From NCBI RefSeq assembly GCF_020510685.1, contig NZ_CP075185.1, forward strand, positions 3,985,001 to 4,049,000: DNA of 64,000 bases. Direction: 5' to 3'. A program made the position numbers and the translations under genes. Positions 19,054 to 28,995 of this stretch are shown here, in pieces. Within the stretch, counting starts at the first letter, position 1. Every line of letters begins with the position of its first letter. The DNA comes from Dechloromonas denitrificans (lineage in GTDB: Bacteria; Pseudomonadota; Gammaproteobacteria; Burkholderiales; Rhodocyclaceae). A model generated the notes under the pieces. That model was given only the letters and a program-made list of their open reading frames with translations. It was not told the DNA's origin and made no database searches.

Positions 19054-22000
19054 ATGACAACAACTGCCCCGTCACCTTGCCGCTCCGGTTTTCCGCTGTT
19101 GCTGGGAAAGTTGTGTCTGGCCCTCGGCCTGCTGGCCGGCAGTGCGGTACAGGCCGAGCCGCGCGAGGTACGGGTCGGCGTATACGCCAACGCCCCGAAA
19201 ATCCTGCTCGATGAGCAGGGCGAGCCGAGCGGCATCCTCGGCGACCTGTTGAAGGAGATCGCCCAACGCGAGGGGTGGACGCTGAAAGCGGTCAGCTGCG
19301 TCTGGCAGGAATGCCTGAGCGCGCTGAGCGCCGGGCAGATCGACCTGATGCCGGATATCGCCTACAGCAAACAGCGCGCCCAGCTCTTCGACTTTCACCG
19401 GACGCCGGCCCTGCACAACTGGTCGAATATTTACCAGCCGAACGGCGCCCACATCAATTCCGTCCTCGATCTGCGGGGCAAGCGGCTGGCCGTGCTCGCC
19501 GGGTCGAGCCAGCAGGTCTATCTGCGCGAACTGCTCGATGAATTCGGCGTATCGGCCGAACTGGTCGAAGTCGACTCGCTGGATGCCGGCTTTGCCAAGG
19601 CCGAGCGCGGCGAGGTCGATGCGGCGGCGGCCAATCGCTTTTTCGGCGACCTGGCGGCCCCGCGCTACAAACTGCGCGAGTCGTCCCTGATCTTCCAGCC
19701 ATCCCAGCTGTTCTACGGCACCAGCAAAGGCCGCAACGCCGACCTGCTGACCGCCATCGACCGCCATCTCGGACCCTGGCTGGACGAACCGAAATCGCCT
19801 TATTTCGCGATCACTGAACGCTGGCTGAACCAGCCGCCCGACGACGCACCGCCCTATGTCCTGTGGGGCGTCGGCACGCTGTTCGCCGTCCTGGCTTTCG
19901 TGCTGGCCGGCAATGCCCTGCTCCGCCGGCAAGTTGCCGAGAAGGTCGGCGAAGTACACGCCAGGGAAGCCGAACTGATCCGCAGCGAAGCCCGCTACCG
20001 CGCCCTGTTCAACAATAGCCACACGACGATGCTGATCATCGATCCGCAGGATGGCGCGATTGTCGATGCCAATGCGGCGGCCAGCGCCTATTACGGCTGG
20101 TCGCATGAAGAACTGCTCGGCATGAAAATTTCCCAGATCAATACCCTGAGCCTGGACAAGATCAATGCCGAAATGGCGCGGGCAAAAATCGCCGAGACCA
20201 ATCATTTCCATTTTCAGCACCGCCTGGCGAATGGCGAGATCCGCGACGTCGAAACTTTCAGCTGTCCGATCCTGATCGACGAGCGCGAATTCCTCTATTC
20301 GATCGTCCACGACATTACCGGCCGCAAACAGGCCGACGAACAGTTGCGCAAACTGTCGCAGGCCGTCAAGCAGAGCCCGGCGAGCATTGTGATCACCAAC
20401 CTCGAGGGCGAAATCGAGTATGTGAACGACGCCTTCGAGCAGGCCACCGGTTATACCCGGGAGGAAGCGCTCGGCCACAATCCGCGGCTGTTGCAGTCGG
20501 GCAAGACGCCGCTGACGCATTATCAGGCGATGTGGAATTCGCTGGCCGAAGGGCACACCTGGAAGGGCGAATTCATCAACAAGCGCAAGGATGGCAGCGA
20601 ATATCCCGAACTGGCCATCGTCGCCCCGATCCTCCAGGCCGATGGAACGATCAGCCATTACGTCGCGATCAAGCAGGACATTACCGAACAGAAGCGCCTG
20701 GAGCAGGAACTCGAAGGCTACAGCCAGCATCTCGAACGGCTGGTCGAGCAACGCACCGCCGAATTGTCCCTGGCCACCGCCGAGGCTGAGGCGGCCAATC
20801 AGGCCAAGAGCGCTTTCCTGGCCAACATGAGCCACGAGATCCGGACGCCGATGAATGCCATTCTCGGCATCACCCATCTGCTCCGCAACGAAGACCCGAC
20901 GCCCCATCAGGCTGGACGCCTGGGCAAGATCGAGGCGGCCGGCCGGCATCTGCTTTCGGTCATCAACGACATTCTCGACCTGACCAAGATCGAATCCGGG
21001 CGGTTGCAACTCGAACAAACCGACTTTCTGCTCAGCGACGTCCTTAACCACATCGGCACCTTGAGCGGCGAATCGGCCAGCAACAAGGGCCTGCGGATCG
21101 CCGTCGACAGCGGCGATATACCGCTCTGGCTGAACGGCGACCCGACCCGGTTGCGTCAGGCGCTGCTCAACTACACCAGCAACGCGATCAAGTTCACCGA
21201 GCACGGCAGCATCCAGTTGCGTGCCCGGGTGCTGGCCGAAAACGACGCCGAACTGACGCTACGCTTCGAAGTCCAGGACACCGGAATCGGCATCCACCCG
21301 CAAATGACCGCCAAGCTGTTTCAGGCCTTCGAACAGGCCGACGTGTCGACCACCCGCAAATACGGCGGCACCGGTCTCGGTCTGGCCATCACCCGCCGCC
21401 TGGCGGCCCTGATGGGCGGCCAGGCCGGCGTCGACAGCGTGCCGGGCAAGGGCAGCACCTTCTGGTTCACCGCCCGCTTGCGGCGCGGCACCGGCGTCAT
21501 CCCGGAAAGCAGCGCGCCGCCGTTCCGGAATGCCGCCGACGAATTGCGCCACCACCATGCCGGGGCGCGCGTTCTGCTCGTCGAAGACAACGAAATCAAC
21601 CAGGAAGTCGGCTTGGAGCTCCTGCGCAATGTCGGCCTCCGCGCCGAGATCGCCGGAAACGGCCGGCAGGCCGTCGAGCGGGCCAAGGCGGCAGGCTACG
21701 ACCTGGTGCTGATGGACATCCAGATGCCCGACATGGACGGACTGGAAGCCACCCGGGTGATTCGCCGGCTACCTGACTGGCAGGCCACCCCCATCGTGGC
21801 GATGACCGCCAGCGCCTTCGATGAAGACCGCGTCGACTGCATCGCCGCGGGGATGAACGATTTCGTCGGGAAACCGGTCGATCCCGATGTCCTCTACGCC
21901 TGCCTGCTCAAATGGCTGTCCGAACCGGGCCAGGCCCCGGCGCTGGCGGAGCCCGTCGCGCCGGATGTCTCGCCCGCCGCGGTGATCGACCGGGTCCGCC

Positions 22001-22605
22001 TGATCCCCGGTTTCGACGTCGACGCCGGCCTGCACGTGGTGCGGGGAAAATTCGCCGCCTATCTTCATCTGCTGCAGATGTTCGGCACCCTGCACGGCAA
22101 CGACGCGACCCGCCTCGGCCAGGCACTGGCCGCCGACGACCAGGAAGGCGCCCGCCTGATCGCCCACTCGCTGAAAGGCGTGGCGGCCAATGTCGGCGCC
22201 GTCGACGTCCGGCAACAGGCGGCCGACCTCGAAGCAGCGATCAGGAGCGGCAGCGCGACGCCCGGCCTGACGCCGCTGATCGAACAGCTCGAAAGCACGC
22301 TGCAGGCGGTGATCGGGCAATTGCAGGCGAGCCTGCCGGCGGCAACGCAACATGCCAGGGAGCCGGCCGACTGGGCCATGCTGCGGCAACTCATCGACGA
22401 GCTCGAAGCCCTGCTGCTGACTGCCGACATGGGCGCCTACCAATGCTGCAGCAGACATGCCGGGCAACTGCGCGACGGGCTGGGGCCAACCGGCAAGGAA
22501 CTGGTGGACAACGTCGAGGCCTTCGCCTTCCCGGAAGCACTGGAAAATATCACCCAGGCCCGCCACGAGTACCCGCAACTGCGCAGCGCGGCAAGACGCG
22601 CCTAG
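19054..22605 (+). CDS. BvgS-type hybrid sensor histidine kinase (SBP-TM-PAS-PAS-HisKA-HATPase-REC-HPt)
   Basis: 1183 residues from the ATG at 19054. Signal peptide (1-34), then one periplasmic bacterial-solute-binding domain (about 38-265; '[22 protein letters not shown]') and a membrane helix near 272-292. Two PAS domains follow (about 325-435 and 445-570), a coiled-coil, HisKA with His594 in '[14 protein letters not shown]', and HATPase ('[13 protein letters not shown]'). Then a receiver with Asp888 ('[13 protein letters not shown]') and an HPt domain with His1038 ('[12 protein letters not shown]'). This is a full four-step phosphorelay in one chain, sensing an amino-acid-like or other small periplasmic ligand. 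No cognate DNA-binding regulator is adjacent. The start has a weak ribosome site, so an upstream start is possible. Confidence 0.92.
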   Translation: MTTTAPSPCRSGFPLLLGKLCLALGLLAGSAVQAEPREVRVGVYANAPKILLDEQGEPSGILGDLLKEIAQREGWTLKAVSCVWQECLSALSAGQIDLMPDIAYSKQRAQLFDFHRTPALHNWSNIYQPNGAHINSVLDLRGKRLAVLAGSSQQVYLRELLDEFGVSAELVEVDSLDAGFAKAERGEVDAAAANRFFGDLAAPRYKLRESSLIFQPSQLFYGTSKGRNADLLTAIDRHLGPWLDEPKSPYFAITERWLNQPPDDAPPYVLWGVGTLFAVLAFVLAGNALLRRQVAEKVGEVHAREAELIRSEARYRALFNNSHTTMLIIDPQDGAIVDANAAASAYYGWSHEELLGMKISQINTLSLDKINAEMARAKIAETNHFHFQHRLANGEIRDVETFSCPILIDEREFLYSIVHDITGRKQADEQLRKLSQAVKQSPASIVITNLEGEIEYVNDAFEQATGYTREEALGHNPRLLQSGKTPLTHYQAMWNSLAEGHTWKGEFINKRKDGSEYPELAIVAPILQADGTISHYVAIKQDITEQKRLEQELEGYSQHLERLVEQRTAELSLATAEAEAANQAKSAFLANMSHEIRTPMNAILGITHLLRNEDPTPHQAGRLGKIEAAGRHLLSVINDILDLTKIESGRLQLEQTDFLLSDVLNHIGTLSGESASNKGLRIAVDSGDIPLWLNGDPTRLRQALLNYTSNAIKFTEHGSIQLRARVLAENDAELTLRFEVQDTGIGIHPQMTAKLFQAFEQADVSTTRKYGGTGLGLAITRRLAALMGGQAGVDSVPGKGSTFWFTARLRRGTGVIPESSAPPFRNAADELRHHHAGARVLLVEDNEINQEVGLELLRNVGLRAEIAGNGRQAVERAKAAGYDLVLMDIQMPDMDGLEATRVIRRLPDWQATPIVAMTASAFDEDRVDCIAAGMNDFVGKPVDPDVLYACLLKWLSEPGQAPALAEPVAPDVSPAAVIDRVRLIPGFDVDAGLHVVRGKFAAYLHLLQMFGTLHGNDATRLGQALAADDQEGARLIAHSLKGVAANVGAVDVRQQAADLEAAIRSGSATPGLTPLIEQLESTLQAVIGQLQASLPAATQHAREPADWAMLRQLIDELEALLLTADMGAYQCCSRHAGQLRDGLGPTGKELVDNVEAFAFPEALENITQARHEYPQLRSAARRA

Positions 22606-22659
22606 CCACCGGCCAACTGACCGCGCCTTTCCGATTTTTCGCCATACCCGAGATCAACC

Positions 22660-23694
22660 ATGCCCGCCCGACCAAGCCCAAGCACTCCGCTCAACCTCGC
22701 CCTGCAGGGCGGCGGCGCCCATGGCGCCTTTACCTGGGGGGTGCTCGACGCACTGCTCGAAGACGGCCGTTTCGACTTTGAAGGTGTCAGCGGCACCAGC
22801 GCCGGCGCGATGAATGCCGTCTGTCTCGCCCAGGGGCTGATGGCCGGTGGCCGGGAAGGGGCGCGCCGGGCGCTCGATCGTTTCTGGACGGCGGTGGCAC
22901 AGAGCTCGCCATTCGACCAGGGCGGCGATGGGGCGGCGCTGGCGCCGGGCCTCAAGGCGATGCTGCAATGGACTGACTACCTGTCGCCGGAGCAGCTCAA
23001 CCCGTTCGATCTCAATCCGCTGCGCGACATCATCCTCGAACAGATCGACTTCACCGCGCTGCGCCAGCACAGTTCGGTCAAGCTGTTCATTGCCGCGACG
23101 CACGCCAACTCCGGCAAGCTGCGCATCTTCCAGAACGCCGAGCTGTCGATCGACAGCCTGCTCGCCTCGGCCTGCCTGCCGACCATCCACCGCAGCATCG
23201 TAATCGATGGCGAACCGTACTGGGATGGCGGCTACAGCGCCAACCCGGCGGTTTTTCCGCTGTTCTACCAATGCACCGCCGCCGACATCCTGCTCGTCCT
23301 GCTCACCCCGCTGCATTACGAGGAAACGCCGGAGTCGGCCCAGGACATCAAATTGCGCCTGCGCGAACTGGCTTTCAATTCGACCTTCCTGCGCGAAATG
23401 CGGATGTTCGCCCACCTGCGCGACCAATTGACCCTGGCCGAGCGCCCGCGCTGGTTGCCGCGCTGGCTGCCGCGCAGCCGCTTCGAACAGCGGGCGAACG
23501 ATATCCGCTTTCACGCCATCACCGCCGATGCGCTGCTGAAAACCCTGCCGCCCGAGAGCAAGCTGGCCGTCAATTTGCCTTTTTTCACCCGCCTGCGCGA
23601 CAGTGGGCGTGAACATGGCCAAGCCTGGCTGAAGGCCCACCAGGCGGCGGTCGGCCAGCGCTCGACGCTGGATCTGGCGGCGCTGTTCTACTGA
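22660..23694 (+). CDS. patatin-like phospholipase
   Basis: 344 residues. Oxyanion loop 'LQGGGAHGAFTWGVL' near residue 15, nucleophile Ser47 in 'GTSAG', and the catalytic-dyad Asp189 in 'YWDGGYSANP'. This is the complete Ser-Asp dyad of patatins. There is no signal peptide, so it should act in the cytosol or on the inner leaflet, releasing fatty acids from phospholipids or other acyl esters. It follows the hybrid kinase by about 54 bases on the same strand and may share its transcript. The C-terminal half ('LAERPRWLPRWLPRSRFEQ') is basic and may contact membrane. Confidence 0.9.
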   Translation: MPARPSPSTPLNLALQGGGAHGAFTWGVLDALLEDGRFDFEGVSGTSAGAMNAVCLAQGLMAGGREGARRALDRFWTAVAQSSPFDQGGDGAALAPGLKAMLQWTDYLSPEQLNPFDLNPLRDIILEQIDFTALRQHSSVKLFIAATHANSGKLRIFQNAELSIDSLLASACLPTIHRSIVIDGEPYWDGGYSANPAVFPLFYQCTAADILLVLLTPLHYEETPESAQDIKLRLRELAFNSTFLREMRMFAHLRDQLTLAERPRWLPRWLPRSRFEQRANDIRFHAITADALLKTLPPESKLAVNLPFFTRLRDSGREHGQAWLKAHQAAVGQRSTLDLAALFY

Positions 23695-23711
23695 ACTACC
23701 CGGCCGGCGGA

Positions 23712-25550
23712 TCAGTTCAGGACGTGTGACACCTGCTGGCAGATCCCGTCCGCCGGGCCCGGGCGCCGCCGGTCGACGAAGACGCTGCCGCCGAAGTCTT
23801 CACCAAGCGGGCTCCTGGCTTTTTTCTTCGCCTGCTTTTTGGCCATCGAGGCAGCCGCCGCCACTTCGCGGTGCGACTCGCATTCGCCCGGGCCGACCCG
23901 CACGGCGCCGATCGACAGCGTCGGCAAGGCCTGAAAGCTCAGTTCGCCGCGCCGGTTTTCGGCCATGTAGCCGCCCTGCGCCTGCTCTTCCGGCGTCAGC
24001 AAGCCGTTCATCGCCTCGGCGAAGGCACTGACCAGTTGCCAGCTGCGCATTTCCCAGTCGCTGCTCTGGAAAATAATGAAAAAATCGTCGCCGCCGATAT
24101 GGCCGACGAAATCCAGGCGCTCATCGGCAATCTCGCCGACCAGCCGGCCCAGCGTCTGGATCACGTCGTCGCCCCGGCGGTAGCCGAAAGCGTCGTTGTA
24201 CGGCTTGAAATTGTCGATATCGACATAGGCGGCGACAAAGCTGCTGCCGGCCACCAGCATGCGGTCGATGTGCTCGTTGATCGGCACGTTGCCCGGCAGC
24301 TGGGTCAGCGGATTGGCATAGCGGGCGGCGCTGATCTGCATTTCGGTGATGGTCGCCATCAGGTCGTGGCTGCTGCCGACGCCGAGATAGCTGCCATGGC
24401 CGGTGACGATGAAGCCGTCGTACAGGTAATGCTTGGGGGCCAGCGCCAGCATCAGCGCCAATTCCTGAATGGTAGCGTGCTCGTCGACGACGAGCGGCGC
24501 GTGATCCATGAACATTTCGCAGCTCTTGCGGCCGAACAGCTCGCGGCGGAAGGGGCGGGCAAAACGGTCGATCATGCTGTGCCGGTTGATCATGCCGATC
24601 GGCTGGCCGTCATGGACGACCGGCAGGACGTCAAGTTCCGGGTCGGCTTCGAAACGGTCGATGACCAACCCGTTGGTCGCATCCTGCGGCACCGGCTCGA
24701 TCGGGCGCAGCAAGGTCCGCGCCGTCGGCATCTTGCCCGGGCCGCCCATCATCGGCGACAGCGACAGGCGTTGCTGGCCGAGCGCGCTGACCACCTCGCC
24801 CGGCAACAGCCGAACCGGGTGCGTCTCCGGCCGGGCGATGAAATAGCCCTGGCCGCAGGCGATGCCCATGTCGCGGATGCAAGTGAAATCGACCGCCCGC
24901 TCGATGCCTTCGGCGACCAGCGAGGCATTGCAGATTTCGGCGAGATCCTGCATGGCGCGAACGAAATGGAACTTGATCCGGTCGTCGGCGATGCCGTGCA
25001 CGAAATGCTTGTCGATCTTGACGAACTCCGGCCGCAGCTCCGACCACATGCGCAGATTGGCGAAACCTTCGCCGAGATCGTCGATGGCGATCTGGAAGCC
25101 GCGCCCGCGATAGTGCAGCAGCGCCTCCTGAATGCCCGGCATGTCGGTGATCTGCTGGTTTTCGGTCAGTTCGATGACGACCCGGTTGGCGGCGATGCCC
25201 AGTTCGGCGAGCAGCTCGCGGGTGTAGCCGTTCATCAACTTGTTGTTGAGCAGGCAACCCGGCGTGACATTGAGAAACAGCCGGCCGGCCAGGCGCTGGG
25301 CGGCGAAGGCCCGCAAGCTGGCTTCCCGGCAGGCATGTTCGAGATCGAGCGACAAGCCGGCCCGGCTGGCGGCGGCAAACAGCTGATCGGGAAATTGCAG
25401 CGGGCTGTCCTGCGGGCCGCGTATCAGCGCTTCGTAGCCGAGGACGGCGCGCACGCGGAAATCGATGATCGGCTGGAAAACCGGATTGAGCAGCCCCTCG
25501 GCCATGATCCGGCGTAGTTCGGCGGCTTCTTCATCCAGCAGGACAATCAT
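23712..25550 (-). CDS. EAL-CBS-GGDEF c-di-GMP protein
   Basis: 612 residues. EAL domain first (Glu40-Ala-Leu in 'GYEALIRG', then 'IELTENQQI', 'AIDDLGEGFANL', 'VAEGIE'), which looks catalytically complete as a phosphodiesterase. A central region (about 295-420) reads as paired CBS domains ('VVHDGQPIGMINRHSMIDRFA', 'MFMDHAPLVVDEHATIQELALML'). The C-terminal cyclase domain has 'HIGGDDFFIIF' near residue 485, so the motif is GGDDF rather than GGDEF, and no RxxD inhibitory site precedes it. Likely a phosphodiesterase whose CBS pair, perhaps binding nucleotides, and degenerate GGDEF regulate it. Convergent with the patatin gene and divergent from the CheA-like kinase. Confidence 0.88.
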   Translation of the reverse strand: MIVLLDEEAAELRRIMAEGLLNPVFQPIIDFRVRAVLGYEALIRGPQDSPLQFPDQLFAAASRAGLSLDLEHACREASLRAFAAQRLAGRLFLNVTPGCLLNNKLMNGYTRELLAELGIAANRVVIELTENQQITDMPGIQEALLHYRGRGFQIAIDDLGEGFANLRMWSELRPEFVKIDKHFVHGIADDRIKFHFVRAMQDLAEICNASLVAEGIERAVDFTCIRDMGIACGQGYFIARPETHPVRLLPGEVVSALGQQRLSLSPMMGGPGKMPTARTLLRPIEPVPQDATNGLVIDRFEADPELDVLPVVHDGQPIGMINRHSMIDRFARPFRRELFGRKSCEMFMDHAPLVVDEHATIQELALMLALAPKHYLYDGFIVTGHGSYLGVGSSHDLMATITEMQISAARYANPLTQLPGNVPINEHIDRMLVAGSSFVAAYVDIDNFKPYNDAFGYRRGDDVIQTLGRLVGEIADERLDFVGHIGGDDFFIIFQSSDWEMRSWQLVSAFAEAMNGLLTPEEQAQGGYMAENRRGELSFQALPTLSIGAVRVGPGECESHREVAAAASMAKKQAKKKARSPLGEDFGGSVFVDRRRPGPADGICQQVSHVLN

Positions 25551-25711
25551 CGTGGTGCTCTCAGGTAAACAAGGCCCGCAGTCTAGGAAGCAAATATTTC
25601 AGTTCCGTGAATTTCGCCAAACGGTTTCCCTTATTTAGGCCGGGCAGGCCATTTCACAATACTGTAATGATCGCGCGGCAAGCTGGCCGGCCCGTTTCTC
25701 GTCAGGCTGTC

Positions 25712-27814
25712 ATGAAAACCCTGCTGGCTGCGCTCTTTGGAAAATACCGGGATCTGGTCCTGGCCATCGGCCTGTTCCTGCTTATCGATGCCGGCGTCTC
25801 GGCCATCAATATCTACACCTCCCGGCAGATCGAGGCCGACACCCGCCTGATCAATACGGCCGGCCTGCTCCGCACCTATTCGCAGCAACTGACCAAGGGC
25901 CTGCTCAGCCTCGATGCCGATCTGCGCAACGAACAGCTGAGCCAGTCGAGCCTGGCCGAAATCTCCGAGGCCCGCCTCGGCTTCGACGATGCCCGCCGGA
26001 CGCTGGAAAGCCGGCTGGCCGAACATCCGACGCTCGGCCTGATCGAACCGGAAAGCCTGCGGACCGAGGCGGCCGAGCATCTGGCCCAGGTCGTCCACAC
26101 CTGGGAACCGATCGAGCGCGAAGTCGGGCCGCTGCTGGTCAATGCCGACCCGGACCAGGAGGCGGCCAGTGCCGCCGTGCAAAAGGCGGTGACCCGCAAC
26201 AACCGGCTGTCGCGACAGGCCAACGACCTGACCGAAAGCCTCGAGGAAATGGCCCGGCAAAAGACCGTCACCGTCCGCCTGATCCAGGCGATCGCCATCT
26301 CGCTGGCCTTCCTCAACTTCATCTTCATCGTCTTCAAGTTCATCGGCAAACTGGCCGCCAGCGACCGCCAGACCGCCGCCGCCCGCGAAGAAACCGGGCG
26401 CATCCTGGGCAGCGTGCGCGAAGGCTTGTTCCTGCTCACCGACCAGCGGCTGGTCGGCCACCAGCATTCGGCTTCGCTGGAGCGCCTGTTCGGTCGGCAA
26501 CTGCTGGCCGGCGCCGACTTTCACGCCTTCCTCGGCCACCTTACTTCGCCGGAAAATGCTGCAGCGGCCAAGGACTACATCGACCTGCTGTTCAACCCGA
26601 AAATGAAGCAGAACCTGCTCGAACAGTTGAACCCGCTGCAGGAAATCGAACTGTTGAGCGAGCAGCGCCAGCGCAAGGGGCCGAGCCACCTGAGCTTCGC
26701 CTTCGACCAGATTCGCGAGAACAGCCAGGTGGTCGCGCTGCTGGTCAGCGTCTTCGACGTCTCGCAGAAAATCCGCCTGGAACGCGAACTGGCCGGCGCC
26801 AAGGAGCGGGCCGATAACGAGATCGCGCTGCTGCTCGGTGTCCTCGACCACAATCCGGACGACGTTGGCGCCTTCCTCGGCCGGGCCGGCGCCATGCTGC
26901 AACTGATCAATGGCGAACTGCAGGGCATCCAGCCGAGCGCCCAGGCCTACCCGCAATTGATCAACCGCATCGCCCGCAACGTGCATGCCTTCAAGGGCGA
27001 GGCGGCAACCCTCGGCTGCGCCAGCATCGCCCGCGAAGCGCATGCTTTCGAGGAGCTGTTGCAGCCGCTGCGCCGGCGTAACAATCTCGCCGGCGACGAC
27101 CTGATCCCGGTGGCCGTCGGCCTGAGCGGCCTGCTCGGCGAAATCACCAAGGTCGAAGCGGTGGTCCGCCGCGTCCGCCAATTCGCCCGCGGCACGCCCG
27201 GCGACTTGCCCGGCGACTTGCCCGGCGACTTGCCCGGCGACTTGCCCGACGACCGGCTCGGCGACAGCCTGCGGCGCCTCGAACACTATGCCAAAAAGGT
27301 GGCGGACGATCTGAACAAGGAGATCCGCTTCGAGACGGCCGTGCCGCACCTCGACCGCCTGCCGCCCGCCCTCGCCGGCCTGCTCCAGGAAGCGGTGCCG
27401 CAACTGATCCGCAATGCCATCGCGCATGGCATCGAAACGCCGGCCGAACGGCAACGGCTCGGCAAGCCGGCGAGCGGCCTGGTCCGCCTCGAACTGGCCA
27501 GCGCGCCGGACGGCACGCTGAACATGAGCATCCATGACGACGGCCGCGGCATCTCGGCCGAGCACCTGCGGGGCGTGCTGCTCGCCCGCCAGTTGTTCAC
27601 CGCCGGACAACTCGCCGCAATGAGCGACGAGCAGGTGATCTCCACGCTGTTCGAGCCGGGCTTCAGTTCGCTCGACAGCGCCCATCCGCACGCCGGCCGC
27701 GGCGACGGCCTGAGCGTCGTCAAGGAGGCGCTGCGTCAGCTCGGCGGGCGCCTGCGCATCAGCTCCCGCCCCAACTCCCACACCCGCTTCATCCTGCAGA
27801 TCAAGGCCGCATGA
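25712..27814 (+). CDS. membrane-bound CheA-like histidine kinase with HPt and HATPase domains
   Basis: About 700 residues from the ATG at 25712; in-frame starts at 25607 and 25667 are possible. Two membrane helices (about 13-33 and 190-215) bracket a helical sensor of the PilJ/nitrate-sensor type ('ADTRLINTAGLLRTYSQQLTK'). A PAS-like region follows, then an HPt-like helix with His425 in 'HAFKGEAATLG'. A (PGDL)4 tract, a short dimer-like helix and a CheA-type ATPase ('LIRNAIAHGIETPAERQRLG', 'DDGRGISAEHL', 'GRGDGLSVVKEAL') complete it. No P2 or CheW-like domain is seen. It should phosphorylate its own His and pass the phosphate to the CheY protein encoded in the overlapping next gene. Confidence 0.8.
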   Translation: MKTLLAALFGKYRDLVLAIGLFLLIDAGVSAINIYTSRQIEADTRLINTAGLLRTYSQQLTKGLLSLDADLRNEQLSQSSLAEISEARLGFDDARRTLESRLAEHPTLGLIEPESLRTEAAEHLAQVVHTWEPIEREVGPLLVNADPDQEAASAAVQKAVTRNNRLSRQANDLTESLEEMARQKTVTVRLIQAIAISLAFLNFIFIVFKFIGKLAASDRQTAAAREETGRILGSVREGLFLLTDQRLVGHQHSASLERLFGRQLLAGADFHAFLGHLTSPENAAAAKDYIDLLFNPKMKQNLLEQLNPLQEIELLSEQRQRKGPSHLSFAFDQIRENSQVVALLVSVFDVSQKIRLERELAGAKERADNEIALLLGVLDHNPDDVGAFLGRAGAMLQLINGELQGIQPSAQAYPQLINRIARNVHAFKGEAATLGCASIAREAHAFEELLQPLRRRNNLAGDDLIPVAVGLSGLLGEITKVEAVVRRVRQFARGTPGDLPGDLPGDLPGDLPDDRLGDSLRRLEHYAKKVADDLNKEIRFETAVPHLDRLPPALAGLLQEAVPQLIRNAIAHGIETPAERQRLGKPASGLVRLELASAPDGTLNMSIHDDGRGISAEHLRGVLLARQLFTAGQLAAMSDEQVISTLFEPGFSSLDSAHPHAGRGDGLSVVKEALRQLGGRLRISSRPNSHTRFILQIKAA
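27197..27244 (+). repeat. Four perfect 12-base tandem repeats in the kinase gene
   Basis: CCCGGCGACTTG repeats four times without a mismatch and encodes Pro-Gly-Asp-Leu x4, followed by a diverged copy. It forms a linker between the HPt-like and ATPase regions. The 12-base unit keeps frame, so slippage would change linker length without breaking the gene. Confidence 0.95.
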
Positions 27815-28197
27815 ACACCCCACGCCCCGCTCACCGGATGCTGATCGTCGACGACTCGACGATCATTCGTCAGCGCATCGCCCGCCTGGTCAACAGTCCG
27901 CAATTGCCGCACATCACCATTGCCGGCCTGGCCGGCAATGGTGCGATGGCGGTCGAACTGGCGCGCGAAAACAAGCCGAGCCTGATCACCATGGACCTGA
28001 CCATGCCGCTGCTCGACGGCGAAGCCTGCATCGAACAGATCATCGGCTTTCTGCCGGACACCCGCATCCTCGTCGTCTCGGCGCTGGCCGACAAGGCCAC
28101 CGCCCTGCGGGCCATCAAGAAAGGGGCGTGCGGCTTCCTGCACAAGCCTTTCTCCGATAGCGAACTGCTCGAATCACTGCTCGAATTGATGGACTAA
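27811..28197 (+). CDS. CheY-like single-domain response regulator
   Basis: 128 residues, one receiver domain: acidic pair Asp14/Asp15 ('LIVDDSTIIRQRI'), phosphoacceptor Asp62 ('LITMDLTMPLLDG') and Lys in 'CGFLHKPFSDSEL'. It has no output domain, so it acts by protein contact as CheY does. The ATG overlaps the kinase stop by 4 bases (ATGA), pointing to coupled translation and a kinase-regulator pair. The CheX-like gene follows after 3 bases. Confidence 0.93.
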   Translation: MNTPRPAHRMLIVDDSTIIRQRIARLVNSPQLPHITIAGLAGNGAMAVELARENKPSLITMDLTMPLLDGEACIEQIIGFLPDTRILVVSALADKATALRAIKKGACGFLHKPFSDSELLESLLELMD

Positions 28198-28200
28198 GCG

Positions 28201-28671
28201 ATGCACGTCAAATTACGCCCGGAAGACATCGAAGTCTTTTCCGAAGCCATTACCCATTTCTTCATCACCTGTACCGGCGAAACGGCCAGCGTCCGCTCGG
28301 CTTTCCTGATCGAGCGCGATACGCCGGCGGTCTGGAACGATTTCAACGGCCTGATCGAAATCAGCGGCGACTACACCGGCAGCATCTGCTTCTCGGCACC
28401 GCGCGCCCTGCTCTCGCATGTCCTGCTGAAAATGGGCGAATCGGTATTTACCGACGACCGCCATGGCGACATCGTCGGCGAAATTGCCAACACGCTGTCC
28501 GGCCAGGCCCGCCGCCACTTTGGCGAAGGCCTGGGGATTGCCCCGCCGCGCGTCCTCGACGGCGCCGCCAAGGCATTCGTCGCCCGCGCCAGTTCGCTGC
28601 CCTACGCCATCCCGCTGCGCTGGCATGGCTACGAAGCGCATCTGGTGGTGCAGCTCGACAGCCGCGAATGA
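28201..28671 (+). CDS. CheX-like phosphatase protein
   Basis: 156 residues. The CheC/CheX/FliY-type signature is 'GEIANTLSGQARRHFG', with Glu94 and Asn97 of the ExxN motif that dephosphorylates CheY. The remainder has the CheX strand pattern ('GLIEISGDYTGSICFSAPRALL'). Placed immediately after a CheY-like gene, it most likely resets that regulator. No flagellar or pilus genes are nearby. Confidence 0.82.
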   Translation: MHVKLRPEDIEVFSEAITHFFITCTGETASVRSAFLIERDTPAVWNDFNGLIEISGDYTGSICFSAPRALLSHVLLKMGESVFTDDRHGDIVGEIANTLSGQARRHFGEGLGIAPPRVLDGAAKAFVARASSLPYAIPLRWHGYEAHLVVQLDSRE

Positions 28672-28748
28672 ATAGCGTCATCGTCCGGAAACATTGAGCT
28701 ATCATGCTTAGAGCTACTACCGGTAGTTCAACTTGCCACGAGGTTGCG

Positions 28749-28979
28749 ATGACTGAAATGCTGTTTTGCTACTGCTGCCGGGTCCATCATCCAAAATCCC
28801 AGATGCGCCCGTTCAAGACCAAACTGGGCGAACGCTGGCGCTGCATTCGCAGCATCGAAGCGGCGGCATGCAGCCGGCGCGAACGCGACGCTTTCGGCCA
28901 GCAACAAACCGCCAACAACCGCGAAGACTCGCGCCTGGTCGCCGAACGCCATTCGCTGCTCCGCCACGACGGCCCCTGA
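28749..28979 (+). CDS. small Cys-rich hypothetical protein
   Basis: 76 residues from the ATG at 28749, with GAGG upstream; an in-frame start at 28704 is less likely. The N terminus 'MLFCYCCRVHHPKSQM' has three Cys and two His, followed by 'RWRCIRSIEAA'. This could bind zinc or another metal as a small knuckle, but no named family is recognised. It lies between the CheX and GNAT genes on the same strand. Confidence 0.6.
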   Translation: MTEMLFCYCCRVHHPKSQMRPFKTKLGERWRCIRSIEAAACSRRERDAFGQQQTANNREDSRLVAERHSLLRHDGP

Positions 28980-28995
28980 GTCTGGCCGGCCGCCG

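Noticed and set aside
19072..21204. A 710-residue open frame antisense to the hybrid kinase
   Set aside because: No domain pattern, and the sense frame encodes a complete multi-domain kinase.
25631..27823. A 730-residue open frame antisense to the CheA-like kinase
   Set aside because: Rich in Gln, Ala and Arg without domains; mirror of the real gene's codon bias.
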